Below, one piece after another: positions 16,786 through 25,816 of a stretch of 64,000 bases of DNA. Position numbers and translations under genes: made by a program. Origin of the DNA: Opitutia bacterium (GTDB lineage: Bacteria; Verrucomicrobiota; Verrucomicrobiia; Opitutales; Opitutaceae); contig JACRHS010000010.1 of assembly GCA_016217595.1 (NCBI GenBank), positions 229,814 through 293,813 on the forward strand, read 5' to 3'. The number at the start of each line of letters is the position of its first letter. The first letter of the stretch is position 1. Under the pieces are notes generated by a model. The model was not told where the DNA came from. It saw only the letters and a list, made by a program, of their open reading frames with translations, and searched no databases.

Positions 16786-17196
16786 TCAACTCTTGGCTGC
16801 CCGAGGCTTCACCAGCCCGAGCTGCTTTTTGACGCCCTGCACATAGGGCAAGGAAACGCCGAAACGCGCCGCCACCGCCGTACCGCCCTCGCCCGCCCGC
16901 AACGCCGACGCAATCTGCGCCTTCTGCTCATCGGTCAATCGCCCCCGGCCGCGACGCACCGCCTCGCCGCCCTCGCGCTTCAATTTCGCGCGCAACGCCG
17001 GCGACGCAAAGTCGGCCAGCCGCAGGATGAATTCATCCATGCTCCCGAACTTCATTTCGGCATAAAGCTGCTTGAACCGCTCCTCCTCCTTGAACTTCCG
17101 CTGCGCCTCCAATCGCGCCCGTTCCGCCTCCAGCGCCGCCAGCGCTTCAACTTCATTATCAAACTGTCGCCCCAAAGATTCAATCGGTGGTATCAT
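16786..17196 (-). CDS. Hypothetical protein with coiled coil and helix-turn-helix
   Basis: The 136-residue protein begins with a charged helical stretch likely to coil (EALAALEAERARLEAQRKFKEEERFKQLYAEM, residues ~17-48) and ends with a DNA-binding-like segment (LTDEQKAQIASALRAGEGGTAVAARFGVSLPYVQGVKKQLGL), a helix-turn-helix of the type found in IS3/IS66-like accessory proteins and small regulators. The middle has a basic run (GEAVRRGRGR). It sits at the start of a low-GC accessory patch that also holds a membrane gene and a RAYT transposase. Function unknown; DNA binding is an inference. Confidence 0.6.
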   Translation of the reverse strand: MIPPIESLGRQFDNEVEALAALEAERARLEAQRKFKEEERFKQLYAEMKFGSMDEFILRLADFASPALRAKLKREGGEAVRRGRGRLTDEQKAQIASALRAGEGGTAVAARFGVSLPYVQGVKKQLGLVKPRAAKS

Positions 17197-17262
17197 GCTT
17201 CAAATTCGGATATGACAATATTATTAAAGCAATACTTTATTAACAATATCTACCAAATCCCT

Positions 17263-17658
17263 TTATTTTTGTCCGTTAGAGCATGAAAATCGGCAAAAAC
17301 CTGCAAGAAGAACCGCCACTATTGCCAGTAATACAATAACATCTTCTACCCCTCCAAGAACAACCCCATACCTCACATAGTCATAGCACACTCTAATTAT
17401 TAATTGAATAAAAACTACAAGATGCAGCAACTTCGTAATCCATCTCAACACACGCCTTTGTGATATATAATCTCCTCCTATACTCCAACTTATACCTAGG
17501 ATCATAACAGGAATACATGCCAACCGATCACACCACTCCGCTCCATGATCTCCAGAGAGTCCAAACGCTACTATCAGAAATGAAATAACTGCCACGCAGA
17601 CCCCCAATGAGCGAAAAGCAAACATCCCAATTCCTGAAAAACCCTCATTAATCTTCAT
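17263..17658 (-). CDS. AT-rich hypothetical integral membrane protein
   Basis: The 131-residue protein has four probable membrane segments: FRSLGVCVAVISFLIVAFGL (residues ~15-34), CIPVMILGISWSIGG (~48-62), LLHLVVFIQLIIRVC (~77-91) and DVIVLLAIVAVLLAGFC (~106-122). I do not recognise a family. Base composition and codon choice are clearly AT-richer than the neighbours (AAA, TTA, ATA frequent), which suggests recent acquisition. It lies between the HTH protein and the RAYT gene, with AT-rich spacers on both sides. No partner gene is evident. Confidence 0.55.
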   Translation of the reverse strand: MKINEGFSGIGMFAFRSLGVCVAVISFLIVAFGLSGDHGAEWCDRLACIPVMILGISWSIGGDYISQRRVLRWITKLLHLVVFIQLIIRVCYDYVRYGVVLGGVEDVIVLLAIVAVLLAGFCRFSCSNGQK

Positions 17659-17739
17659 ATATTTTCATTTATAATTTTCGAGGGGAGAAATATGGAGGTA
17701 GAAATATGGGAAATATGGGGTCAGGTTGATAATTCTTAG

Positions 17740-18765
17740 TTGACTGACAACAACCGTATTTATTCGCTTCCGCGCATGGCTCGCAAGTTGCGCGTGGAGT
17801 TTCTTGGCGCTGTTTATCACGTCATCAACCGCGGCAACCGCCGCGTCGGTCCGTTTGACGACGAAAAGACGCGCGATGCGTTCGAGACCTGTCTGGGGGA
17901 AGCCTGCGTGCGCGCGGGGTGGTTGGTTCACGCGTATGTGATCATGGGGAATCATTTTCATATCGCCCTCGAAACGCCGCTGGGGAATCTCGCGGCGGGG
18001 ATGCAGTGGATGCAGGCGACTTTCACAAACCGTTACAACCGTTTTCGCGGCGAGACGGGCACGGGCGCCATCTTCCAGGGGCGCTACAAGGCGCTGCCAC
18101 TCGAGCCTGGCGCGGCGCTCGGGCAGTTGTGCCACTACATCCACCTCAATCCTGTGCGCGCGGGCCTTGTGCCGTTGGCTCAACTCGCGGAATGGCGCTG
18201 GTCGAGCTACCGTTGGCGGCACGACCCGGCGACCCGGCCGGCGTGGTTGCGCCTGGCAACTGCGCTGGTCGATGCCGGCGGGCTGGCGGACACTCCGGCG
18301 GGCTGGAACAGCTACGCGCAGTATCTCGCATGGCAGATGGCGGAGGGGTCGGCGGGACGCAACGCGGCCTACGCGTCGATGAGCCAGGGCTGGGCGCTGG
18401 GCAGCGCGGAGTTTAAACGCACGCTGGCGCTGGAGCACACGGTGGCGGCGGAGACGCGCGCATGGGAAGCCGAGGGCGCGGGTGAAATCCGCCGCACCCG
18501 TTGGGAGGCGGCGCGCACGGCGGGGCTGCGCCAGCTCGGCAAGTCCGATAACGATCTCGCGGCCGACCGAAAGTCCGCGCCATGGAAAATCGCCCTGGCG
18601 GCAGAGTTGAAATCGCGCACCGATGCGCGCAACGCCTGGCTGGCCGAGCGCCTGCACATGGGCTCGCCGACGATGGTGAGCCAGAGCCTCGCCCGCGCGC
18701 GTTATGGCGACCCGCAAGTGCGGGAGTGGATCGGTCGGTTGCGCGCAGAGCCCGGGGCGTATTGA
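17740..18765 (+). CDS. REP-associated tyrosine transposase (RAYT, Y1 HUH family)
   Basis: Single-strand HUH transposase of the IS200-related RAYT group, which is kept as a single-copy gene and acts on REP hairpins. Seen: YHVINRGNRR (residues 26-35), the HUH motif in YVIMGNHFHIALE (H72, H74), IFQGRYKALPLE with a candidate nucleophile Y116, and CHYIHLNPVRAGLV. The C-terminal third is a helical DnaA-like/HTH extension (WLAERLHMGSPTMVSQSLARAR) typical of longer RAYTs. An alternative start is the ATG at 17776 (MARKLRVEF). Upstream lies GAAATATGG repeated in tandem and GGGTCAGG; a GTAG hairpin lies 24 bp downstream. Confidence 0.85.
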   Translation: MTDNNRIYSLPRMARKLRVEFLGAVYHVINRGNRRVGPFDDEKTRDAFETCLGEACVRAGWLVHAYVIMGNHFHIALETPLGNLAAGMQWMQATFTNRYNRFRGETGTGAIFQGRYKALPLEPGAALGQLCHYIHLNPVRAGLVPLAQLAEWRWSSYRWRHDPATRPAWLRLATALVDAGGLADTPAGWNSYAQYLAWQMAEGSAGRNAAYASMSQGWALGSAEFKRTLALEHTVAAETRAWEAEGAGEIRRTRWEAARTAGLRQLGKSDNDLAADRKSAPWKIALAAELKSRTDARNAWLAERLHMGSPTMVSQSLARARYGDPQVREWIGRLRAEPGAY

Positions 18766-18788
18766 GTCGCGCGGATCAGACTGTCCGT

Positions 18789-18817
18789 GGTAGCGCGCGT
18801 TGTCCTCGATGCGCGCT
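18789..18817 (+). repeat. REP-like element C (GTAG + hairpin) beside the RAYT gene
   Basis: GGTAG is followed at once by arms AGCGCGC (18792-18798) and GCGCGCT (18811-18817) around GTTGTCCTCGAT. It starts 24 bp after the RAYT stop and matches element A at 801-834. Downstream, about 38 bp (18813-18850) resemble 20025-20062, including an 18-of-19 match to GGCGAAATCG(C)(G/T)GCGGCGG. Confidence 0.6.
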
Positions 18818-18916
18818 GCTCAGGTGGCTATGGCGAAATCGCGGCGGCGGCTCTTTTGAAACCGCTCCAGCGTCCGGAGCCGGACTCATGCAATTGAGGC
18901 CGGCTGAGTCAGATCA

Positions 18917-19702
18917 CTATTTTTTCCGCATCCAGAATGAACCGCCGGCTTCGAAGGCTTTCTGCCGGCCCAGATAGGACACCGGCAAAATCACCTCGAA
19001 ATCGCGCGAATAAAGCAACGCCGTGGCGAGCATGTACTGCTCGCTGTAGCCCCGGCCGTTGAATTCCTCGATATATTCGTAGGGCAGGCAGATGTCATGG
19101 ATGTGGATCAACACCCCCGGACGCAAAAGCGGAAGAATCTCCAAAAATAAACGGACCGTGTCCGAGCCATTGAAGGTCACGTGGCTGCCATCGTGAAACA
19201 GTATGTCGCCTTCATTTAACTGCCGGAAGACCGCCAGATCGACATCCAGCACGCTGCGCCGAATCACCGTGTTGCAAAGCGCATCGATTTCCGCCCGCGG
19301 GGCCGGATCGATGGAGGTCAGCTGCGTGGCCAGCGAAAAATCGCGAATGGCACGCTTCATAAACATCGTGGAGTTGCCGCTGCCGATTTCCACGATGCGC
19401 TTGGGGCGCTTGGCCGCCGGGATGCCGTAAGCCGCCCGCGCATCGCCTCCCGTAAACCACTTGTTCTCCAAAAAGGGTTCGCCCGGCGCAGGATTGTTCC
19501 GCGCGATCCGGTCGAATTTTGCGTGGTAACAAAAGGGGCGGATTTCCGCGAGGAAGGCGTCTATCGCGGCCCGGTCTGCCTCTATCCGCTGCTGGACGGC
19601 CTCATATAAAAACGTCGACGGCCGTTCCTTGAGCACCTCGCGGTACATCAAAGGTACAAGCAAAACAGGGACTTTCTGATCGGTGTAAACGATTTGCTCC
19701 AT
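18917..19702 (-). CDS. Class I SAM-dependent methyltransferase
   Basis: The 261-residue protein contains IVEIGSGNSTMF (residues ~103-114), the SAM-binding motif I of Rossmann-fold methyltransferases, then LTSIDPAPRAEI (motif II), LNEGDILFHDGSHV and LRPGVLIHIHDICLPYEY. This pattern fits the Methyltransf_24 group often found with surface-sugar or secondary-metabolite genes, but no such genes are adjacent, so the substrate is unknown. The N-terminal ~100 residues are helical and not diagnostic. Isolated between the RAYT patch and sodB. Confidence 0.75.
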   Translation of the reverse strand: MEQIVYTDQKVPVLLVPLMYREVLKERPSTFLYEAVQQRIEADRAAIDAFLAEIRPFCYHAKFDRIARNNPAPGEPFLENKWFTGGDARAAYGIPAAKRPKRIVEIGSGNSTMFMKRAIRDFSLATQLTSIDPAPRAEIDALCNTVIRRSVLDVDLAVFRQLNEGDILFHDGSHVTFNGSDTVRLFLEILPLLRPGVLIHIHDICLPYEYIEEFNGRGYSEQYMLATALLYSRDFEVILPVSYLGRQKAFEAGGSFWMRKK

Positions 19703-20131
19703 GGCGAAATGCTGGTTGTCACGCCCGATGCAAGGTCGATGCCAAGTTCCGCATGCTATCCTTTGTCTCTAATTACCAATACTATACACAATCAATAAAT
19801 CACCAGTTAGAAAAATCCCGAAATCTCGCAACTAGCGACAGATGAGCAGGAAAAATTTGCCGGCCACGCATGTGACCCGCAGAGTCAAACGTGTCGCCCT
19901 TGATGAGCCGGTATCTGGCCCCAACGCGGTCAGACCGGCCCCGGATGCGTCCAGAATCGCGCAGCTGTGTTCGGAGTCGGAGGCATAAGTGCCCTGCCCT
20001 GCATTCGCCCCAACTCAGATCTGCGCGCCGCTCCGGTGAAACCGGCGAAATCGCTGCGGCGGTTGACGTCGGCGCTGATTCCGACAACTGTACGGCCCAG
20101 CCAGATATAACCACTAATCCGTTTTACTCTC
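19703..20131. other. Spacer upstream of superoxide dismutase
   Basis: Begins with an AT-rich patch (19745-19810) and then returns to high GC. It holds a ~38-bp segment (20025-20062) similar to the DNA behind the RAYT gene. No ORF here looks real. Promoters for the methyltransferase (leftward) and superoxide dismutase (rightward) should lie inside. Confidence 0.5.
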
Positions 20132-20764
20132 ATGGCCTACGAACTTCCGAAACTCGCCTACGCTTACAACGCTCTCGAGCCACACTTCGATGCGCGTACG
20201 ATGGAAATCCATCACTCGAAGCACCATCAGGCGTACGTCAACAACGCCAACGGCCTGCTCAAGGATCAGCCCGCGCTGGCCGCCCTCGAAGTCAATGCGC
20301 TCATCGCCGATCTCAGCAAGGTGCCCGAGGGCATCCGCGGCGGCCTGCGCAACAACGCCGGCGGACACAGCAACCACTCGTTTTTCTGGACCGTGATCGG
20401 TCCTGGCAAGGGCGGCGCGCCCAAGGGCAAACTCGCCGCGGCGATTACCGCCACATTCGGTAGCTTCGACAAGTTCAAGGAAGAGTTTGCCAAGGCCGGC
20501 GCCACGCGCTTCGGCTCGGGCTGGGCGTGGCTCGTCGTCACCGCCGACAAGAAGCTCGCCGTCGGCTCCACCGCCAATCAGGACAGCCCGCTCATGGGCA
20601 AGGCCGTCGCCGGCCTCGAAGGCAAACCGGTGCTCGCCCTCGATGTGTGGGAGCACGCGTACTACCTGCTTTATCAGAACCGCCGCCCCGACTACATCGC
20701 GGCGTTTTGGAACGTGATCGACTGGGACGCCGCCGAGGCGAACTACGTCGCCGCGCTCGGCTAG
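20132..20764 (+). CDS. sodA: Superoxide dismutase, Fe/Mn family
   Basis: Disproportionates superoxide to peroxide and oxygen. The 210-residue protein carries the four metal ligands: H27 (MEIHHSKHH), the His of [10 protein letters not shown], and Asp and His of [18 protein letters not shown]. Gly before the second ligand (GGHSNHSFF) and NQDSPL in place of an Ala-x-Thr/Pro stretch favour manganese or cambialistic use, but metal choice cannot be proven from sequence. No signal peptide, so cytoplasmic. Single-gene unit with its own terminator. Confidence 0.94.
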   Translation: MAYELPKLAYAYNALEPHFDARTMEIHHSKHHQAYVNNANGLLKDQPALAALEVNALIADLSKVPEGIRGGLRNNAGGHSNHSFFWTVIGPGKGGAPKGKLAAAITATFGSFDKFKEEFAKAGATRFGSGWAWLVVTADKKLAVGSTANQDSPLMGKAVAGLEGKPVLALDVWEHAYYLLYQNRRPDYIAAFWNVIDWDAAEANYVAALG

Positions 20765-20789
20765 ATCTTATTGCTCAGTTGACTGACCG

Positions 20790-20817
20790 CCGCGCCGGGC
20801 AACCGGCGCGGTTTTTT
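20790..20817 (+). terminator. Intrinsic terminator after the superoxide dismutase gene
   Basis: Arms CCGCGCCGG (20790-20798) and CCGGCGCGG (20803-20811) pair over 9 bp with loop GCAA, followed by six T. Confidence 0.88.
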
Positions 20818-20838
20818 GTCGTCGCACGCGGCGACCGC

Positions 20839-22038
20839 TCACGGCCCGTACACACTGGCCTGTTGCACCGTACCGAGACCGGAGCCCGACACCGGCGTGC
20901 TCTGACCCGACTCGGTATCAAGAATGCAGATATGGCTCTCGCTAGGATTGCGCGCGGTGTAGACCAGGTGCCGGCCGTCGGCGAGCCACGAGGGCTCCAC
21001 GGCATCAAAGGGCGCCGATGGCATGCGCTTGCTCTCGCGCGCGGCCATGTCGAACACCGCGATCTGAAAACTGCGGCCCACCTGCAACGTGTAAGCGATC
21101 TTGTTCGGGTTGCCCCGGCTCCAGTCGGGCTCGGCGCAATACGTGCCCCCCGTGGGCAACGGCACCATCGAGCCGCCGGAAATGCTCATCGTGAACAATT
21201 GCGGACGTCCGCGGATATCGCTCGTGAACACCAGACGCGAGCCATCCGGCGAAAAACAGGGCGAGGCTTCGACGCCCTCAGGCGTGCGGGTGAGCCGCCG
21301 GACGAGTTTGCCCTGAGCGTTGCCCACATAGACCTCGGGGTTGCCCTCGCCGCTGAGGATCATCGTGAGCTGCCGGCCATCGGGGCTGAAGCGGGCGCTG
21401 CCGTTGGTGCCCTTCAAACTCACGAGCGTGGTGCTCATGCCCGTATGCGGATCGACCTGGTAGATGTCGGGAAAGCCCGTGCGGAAATAGCTCGTGTACA
21501 CGATGCGGTTGCCATCCGGAGCCCAGCGCGGCGAGAGCTTCAACGCACCGTCGTGCGTGATTCGCTTCACTTCGCCAAAGAAAAGATCGCCGACGTAGAT
21601 TTCCCGTTTGCCGGTGCGCTCGCTCACGAACGCGAGTTTGGAGGCGAAGAATCCGCGCAGCCCGAGTCCGTTGGTTTTCTCGACGGCCACATCGGCCGCT
21701 TTCAGCAACGCATGGCGCGTACTCGTGCCGCTGACGACCTGCGTGTGCACGGGAGTAGAGCCGCGGGTGATTTCCACCTTCACCTGATTGGGCGCGACTT
21801 GGGTGAACTTCGCTTCGAACTGCCCGCCGCTTTGGACCACCTTGTAACGCTTGTGAGCATTGAAGGCAGTGTTTGCTAGGGCGTTGAGCTCAGGCGTGCT
21901 GCCCGAGACATGGATCGAAAGCGTACTGATGTCATACCCCTTGGAGATTACACCGAGATCAGAGGCATTGCTGGCCGCTGCGCTGACGAGCGCCGGGCAC
22001 AGGATGGCGAGCAGGCAAAGCGAAAATAGTTTTTTCAT
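20839..22038 (-). CDS. TolB-like periplasmic beta-propeller protein
   Basis: The 399-residue protein has a signal peptide (MKKLFSLCLLAILCPALVSAA), a TolB N-terminal-like domain (residues ~30-125) and a six-bladed WD40-like propeller built of PD40 repeats: KLAFVSERTGKREIYVGD, SPRWAPDGNRIVYTS, ARFSPDGRQLTMILS, PCFSPDGSRLVFTSD and PSWLADGRHLVYTA. TolB is the periplasmic partner of Pal and TolA in outer-membrane constriction. No tolQRA or pal lies adjacent, so it may instead be one of several TolB-type paralogues. Divergently transcribed from mrp. Confidence 0.82.
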   Translation of the reverse strand: MKKLFSLCLLAILCPALVSAAASNASDLGVISKGYDISTLSIHVSGSTPELNALANTAFNAHKRYKVVQSGGQFEAKFTQVAPNQVKVEITRGSTPVHTQVVSGTSTRHALLKAADVAVEKTNGLGLRGFFASKLAFVSERTGKREIYVGDLFFGEVKRITHDGALKLSPRWAPDGNRIVYTSYFRTGFPDIYQVDPHTGMSTTLVSLKGTNGSARFSPDGRQLTMILSGEGNPEVYVGNAQGKLVRRLTRTPEGVEASPCFSPDGSRLVFTSDIRGRPQLFTMSISGGSMVPLPTGGTYCAEPDWSRGNPNKIAYTLQVGRSFQIAVFDMAARESKRMPSAPFDAVEPSWLADGRHLVYTARNPSESHICILDTESGQSTPVSGSGLGTVQQASVYGP

Positions 22039-22156
22039 GACGGAAAAAGATGGTGTGCGGAAAAACGGGCAGGTCGTTCGGGTTTCTTCTATTTACAGCC
22101 GGGGCTCGCTTAACAACGTAATTCCGTTTTCGTTTTGTAAAACCAAGGCCCACACC

Positions 22157-23242
22157 GTGACTCCCGAAGCCATTCTCGCCCACCTCAAACAAGTGAAATA
22201 TCCCGGTTTCAGCCGCGATATCGTATCCTTCGGGTTGGTCCGCTCGGCGGCGTTGGTGGACGGCACCGTGAAAGTGTCGCTTCAACTCACCACCAGCGAC
22301 CCGCAAGTGCCACAGCAGCTCAAGCAAGAGGTGGACAAGTGCCTGCGCGCGTTGCCCGGCGTCAAGGCCACGATCATCGACATCGCCGTGCAACCCGCCG
22401 CCCGCCCCGCCGCTACCGGCGGTCAGCCCGCTGGCGCCACACCGGCGCAGAAGACCATCAAGTACGCCGTCGCCATCGCCTCGGGCAAAGGCGGCGTTGG
22501 CAAAAGCACGTTCTCCGTCAACCTCGCCTGCGCGCTCGCCCAAGTCCTCACCGCCCAAGGCCGGCCGGGCCGCGTGGGTCTGATGGATTGCGATATTTAT
22601 GGCCCCAGCGTGCCGCTGATGATCGGCCTCGACGGACGGCCGGAAGTCGAGGGCGATGGCCCCGACGCGCAGTTGATCCCCATGGAAAAACACGGAGTGA
22701 AGGTGATGAGCATGGGTTTCCTCGTGGATCAGGACACCCCGGTCATCTGGCGCGGTCCCATGATCATGAAAACCGTGCAGCAGTTCGTGCAAAACGTCCG
22801 CTGGGGCGAGCTCGACATTCTGCTGGTCGATTTGCCGCCCGGAACCGGCGATGCCCAACTCTCGCTCGTGCAAACGCTCCCGCTCGACGGCGCCGTGCTC
22901 GTAACCACGCCGCAGACGGCGGCCACCAATGTGGCCCGCAAAGGCGGACTGATGTTCCAAAAGGTAAATGTGCCGATATTGGGGGTAGCAGAAAACATGA
23001 GCTACTTCCTCGATCCTGCGGGCAACAAGCACCACCTCTTCGGCCAGGGCGGCGGCGCCACCGTGGCGGAAAAGCTTGGGACCACGCTGCTCGGCGAAGT
23101 GCCCTTGTTGAACGAGATTCGCGCCGGCGGCGACGCCGGCCAGCCGGTGGTAGTTTCCGCACCCGACAGCACCGCCGGGCGTATTTTCCGCCAGATCGCC
23201 GCTGCCCTCCAAGCGCGGCTTGTGTCGCAACGAGTTCCCTGA
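22157..23242 (+). CDS. mrp: Mrp/ApbC family iron-sulfur carrier ATPase (lacking CXXC)
   Basis: P-loop ATPase (MinD/Mrp group) that carries [4Fe-4S] clusters to apoproteins. A GTG start at 22157 is chosen because the MIP18-like N-terminal domain (PEAILAHLKQVKYPGFSRDIVSFGLV) starts there. After a Pro/Ala linker comes the deviant Walker A GKGGVGKS (residues 110-117), then MDCDIYGPSVPLM, VDLPPGTGDAQL and GVAENMSYF. The CXXC usual after ENMSYF is absent (FLDPAGNKHHLFGQGGG), as also occurs in Bacteroidota versions. 361 residues. Confidence 0.9.
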   Translation: MTPEAILAHLKQVKYPGFSRDIVSFGLVRSAALVDGTVKVSLQLTTSDPQVPQQLKQEVDKCLRALPGVKATIIDIAVQPAARPAATGGQPAGATPAQKTIKYAVAIASGKGGVGKSTFSVNLACALAQVLTAQGRPGRVGLMDCDIYGPSVPLMIGLDGRPEVEGDGPDAQLIPMEKHGVKVMSMGFLVDQDTPVIWRGPMIMKTVQQFVQNVRWGELDILLVDLPPGTGDAQLSLVQTLPLDGAVLVTTPQTAATNVARKGGLMFQKVNVPILGVAENMSYFLDPAGNKHHLFGQGGGATVAEKLGTTLLGEVPLLNEIRAGGDAGQPVVVSAPDSTAGRIFRQIAAALQARLVSQRVP

Positions 23243-23285
23243 CTACCTAGTTCAAAGTAAAAATATCAATTAGTAATTGCCGGCG

Positions 23286-23315
23286 TTGACAGAAACCTTC
23301 GCGCCCATCTTTCTA
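23286..23315 (+). promoter_or_regulatory. Candidate sigma-70 promoter for the 90-residue gene
   Basis: TTGACA (23286-23291) is a perfect -35 and TTTCTA (23310-23315) is a fair -10 at 18-bp spacing, 26 bp before the ATG at 23341. Judged by eye only. Confidence 0.35.
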
Positions 23316-23340
23316 GCGCCGCTTCAGCTTTTGGATCGAG

Positions 23341-23613
23341 ATGAGCTTGCCGCAAAAACATACCGAAACCTCACGCGACTTCGTCAAGCAGTCGAGCCTC
23401 TACCAGGAATTCCTGGCCGAGAGGGAGGAGATTCTTCGGCATAAATGGCTGGAGTCCGAGCGACTGGGTTACGATATCGGCTTCGAACGCGCCCTGCTCG
23501 ACTGGATCCGTAAACACCGCGAAGGCTGGCGCGCCGCCCGCCGTTCCCAGATCCACCCGCCGGCGCATCATGCCGGTAATCAACCGGTCGGCGCCCACGC
23601 CAACAGCCAGTAA
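23341..23613 (+). CDS. Conserved small hypothetical protein
   Basis: A 90-residue, charged, helical, soluble protein. The centre reads REEILRHKWLESERLGYDIGFERALLDWIRKHREGWRA, a pattern (K-W-x-S-E-x-x-G-x-D-I-G-F-x-x-A-L-x-x-W) that I have seen in short conserved hypothetical proteins, possibly the DUF4032-like group, but I cannot name a function. The last ~20 residues are His/Pro/Ala-rich and probably disordered. It has a plausible promoter and stands alone between mrp and rpmG. Confidence 0.6.
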   Translation: MSLPQKHTETSRDFVKQSSLYQEFLAEREEILRHKWLESERLGYDIGFERALLDWIRKHREGWRAARRSQIHPPAHHAGNQPVGAHANSQ

Positions 23614-23635
23614 TCGCGCTCCGTTTCAGCGGATG

Positions 23636-23669
23636 GCGAAAAAAACAAAGCCGGGCAGATCGCCCGGCT
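23636..23669 (-). terminator. Intrinsic terminator of rpmG
   Basis: On the minus strand, stem AGCCGGGC / GCCCGGCT with a 5-base loop is followed by TTGTTTTTTT, about 35 bp past the L33 stop codon. Confidence 0.85.
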
Positions 23670-23702
23670 CGCGCAGGAGGACAAAACGCGAACGCGTCGC
23701 GC

Positions 23703-23867
23703 TTATTTAATCTCCTTGTGGATCGTGTGCCGCTTCAGGTGCGGGTTGTACTTTTTCTTCTCGATGCGCTCGGTCACGGTCTTCTTGTTGCGCCGGGTGA
23801 GGTAGCGCGAGACGGGTTTGCCCTCTTTGCGGGCTTCGGTGCATTCCAGTGTGACGAGTTCTTGCAT
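23703..23867 (-). CDS. rpmG: Ribosomal protein L33
   Basis: A 54-residue large-subunit protein starting at the ATG at 23867 ([54 protein letters not shown] in parts). [20 protein letters not shown] and LEKKKYNPxLKRHTxHKE are the L33 signature. The four zinc cysteines of C+ L33 are missing (a single Cys), so this is the zinc-free type. Lies 63 bp after the YgiQ-like gene on the same strand and has its own terminator. Confidence 0.93.
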   Translation of the reverse strand: MQELVTLECTEARKEGKPVSRYLTRRNKKTVTERIEKKKYNPHLKRHTIHKEIK

Positions 23868-23930
23868 GGTCGAAAAAGGTTGAAGGGGGTGAGAGCAAAG
23901 CGCCCGACCCGCCGAGGGCAACTGCAAATT

Positions 23931-25739
23931 TCAACGGTTTTCAGGGGGCGTCCCGGAGCCGCGCAACGGCTTTCGCCCCGGCGCCTTGGCGCCCGACGGA
24001 CCGCCGCGAGCCGGCCGGCCGGCATTCGGATGCAACGCATCTTTCTGCCGCTGACGCTCACCCGCGCCCCGCACCACCGGAATCGGCTCCCCCGTATCGT
24101 AGTCCAAACCGGTCACGTACATGGCCGCCGAGGGCGTCATCGGGAGCGGGATGAAGTCCTGCACTTGTTGCAGGTTCCAATTCGATTTCCGCAAAAAGCG
24201 CTCCACCACGCCCATCTCGTCCTCCGTGCAGCCGGGGAAACTCGAAATGAAATACGGCACGAGATACTGCTCCTTGCCCACCGCGCGCGTCTCTTCGCGA
24301 AACTGCTCCTGAAAGGCCTCGAACACGCCGCTGGTCTTGCGCATCCGCCGCAACACCTCCGGGTGCAGATGCTCCGGCGCCACCTTCAGGTGCCCCGACA
24401 CGTGGTGCGCCACCAGCTCCTTGACATACGCCGGCGTGCGCAACGCCACATCCATGCGCACGCCAGACTGGATGAACACGTGCTTCACCCGCGGCGTCTG
24501 CCGCGCCGCACGCATGATTTCCAGGCAACGTGCCTCGTCGATTTTCAACACCGGGCAGATGCGCGGAAACAGGCAGCTCGGCCGGCGACACACGCGACAC
24601 GCCTCCTCCACGCCATTTTCGCAACCGTAGAGATTTGCGGTGGGTCCGCCCAAATCCGAGATCGTGCCGCGAAACTCCGGCGTCGCCGCCATGCGCGCCA
24701 CCTCGCGTTGCACCGACGCTGCGCTGCGGCTCGCGTGAAATTTTCCCTGATGCATCCCGATCGCGCAAAATGTGCAGCCACCGGCGCAGCCCCGCATCAC
24801 TGTGATCGAGTCTTTGATCATCGTGAACGCCGGGATCTCGCCGCGATACGACGGATGCGGCGCTTTGCGGAACGGCAGTTCGTAAATCGCATCGAGCTCC
24901 GCCTCGCCCAGCGGCAACGCCGCCGGCTCGATCACCACCGCGCGCGCGCCGTGGAATTGCACGAGGCGTTTGCCGCAGTACGGATTTTCCTGGCGCTCCA
25001 CCTGACGCGTGAGCGTGCGCAGGAGGTTTTTGTCCTGCTGTAATTCCTCCCAGCTCGGCAGCCGCTCGTGTTCGCCAAACGCGCCTGCGGCCGTCGCCTT
25101 CGCGCCGAGCATGACCGCCGTGCCGCGAATCCCGTCCAAGTCCACGCGCCCCGCGGCAAGTCGCCGGGCGATCTCGCGGATCGCCGCCTCGCCCATGCCG
25201 TACACGAGGAGATCGGCCTTCGCATCGGCGAGAATCGAGGGTTTGAGTTTGTCCTCCCAATAATCGTAGTGCGTCACGCGCCGCAGGCTGGCCTCGATGC
25301 CGCCGAGCACGACCGGCACACCGGGAAACGCCTGCCGACAAAGCTGCGCGTAGACCACGGCGGCGTGATTGGGTCGTTTGCCCGGCGCACGATTTTCGGT
25401 GTAGGCGTCTTCGCGGCGGTGGTGCCGCGCAGCGGAGTAGTTGGCCAACATCGAATCGAGGTTGCCCGCCGTGACACCGCAAAACAGCCGCGGCCGCCCC
25501 ATCGCCTGCAGTGCCGCAGGTGAACGCCAGTCGGGTTGCGCCACGATGCCCACACGCCAGCCGTCCGCCTCCAGCACGCGCCCGATCACCGCCGCGCCAA
25601 ACGACGGATGATCCACATACGCGTCGCCCGTGACGAGCAGCACATCGAGCTCCTGCCAGCCGCGCGCCGCCATTTCCGCCTGCGTCATGGGCAGGAACGG
25701 CGCGGAATCGGCACGAGAGTAAGACGAAGCGGCGGACAT
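23931..25739 (-). CDS. ygiQ: YgiQ family radical SAM protein
   Basis: Radical SAM enzyme of ~600 residues with an N-terminal B12-binding-like region and the cluster motif [11 protein letters not shown] (C-x3-C-x2-C variant) near residue 295. Family signatures seen: [32 protein letters not shown] at the N-terminus, [42 protein letters not shown], and [18 protein letters not shown]. The biochemical role of YgiQ is unknown. The start at 25739 ([11 protein letters not shown]) precedes the conserved part; a further in-frame codon lies at 25751. The C-terminal ~45 residues are a basic, Pro/Gly-rich tail. Upstream lie two 19-bp palindromes. Confidence 0.88.
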   Translation of the reverse strand: MSAASSYSRADSAPFLPMTQAEMAARGWQELDVLLVTGDAYVDHPSFGAAVIGRVLEADGWRVGIVAQPDWRSPAALQAMGRPRLFCGVTAGNLDSMLANYSAARHHRREDAYTENRAPGKRPNHAAVVYAQLCRQAFPGVPVVLGGIEASLRRVTHYDYWEDKLKPSILADAKADLLVYGMGEAAIREIARRLAAGRVDLDGIRGTAVMLGAKATAAGAFGEHERLPSWEELQQDKNLLRTLTRQVERQENPYCGKRLVQFHGARAVVIEPAALPLGEAELDAIYELPFRKAPHPSYRGEIPAFTMIKDSITVMRGCAGGCTFCAIGMHQGKFHASRSAASVQREVARMAATPEFRGTISDLGGPTANLYGCENGVEEACRVCRRPSCLFPRICPVLKIDEARCLEIMRAARQTPRVKHVFIQSGVRMDVALRTPAYVKELVAHHVSGHLKVAPEHLHPEVLRRMRKTSGVFEAFQEQFREETRAVGKEQYLVPYFISSFPGCTEDEMGVVERFLRKSNWNLQQVQDFIPLPMTPSAAMYVTGLDYDTGEPIPVVRGAGERQRQKDALHPNAGRPARGGPSGAKAPGRKPLRGSGTPPENR

Positions 25740-25816
25740 GGAGCAGCGCAACAGAAACGCATCCGCCGCCGGACGCCAGCCCCGACCGCCGTTTTGCCGC
25801 GGCGCCCCATCCGGGA

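Noticed and set aside
19800..20114. 104-codon minus-strand frame in the sodA upstream spacer
   Set aside because: Its end (GDTFDSAGHMRGRQIF) looked protein-like, but no family could be named and the frame crosses a repeated segment; left as non-coding.
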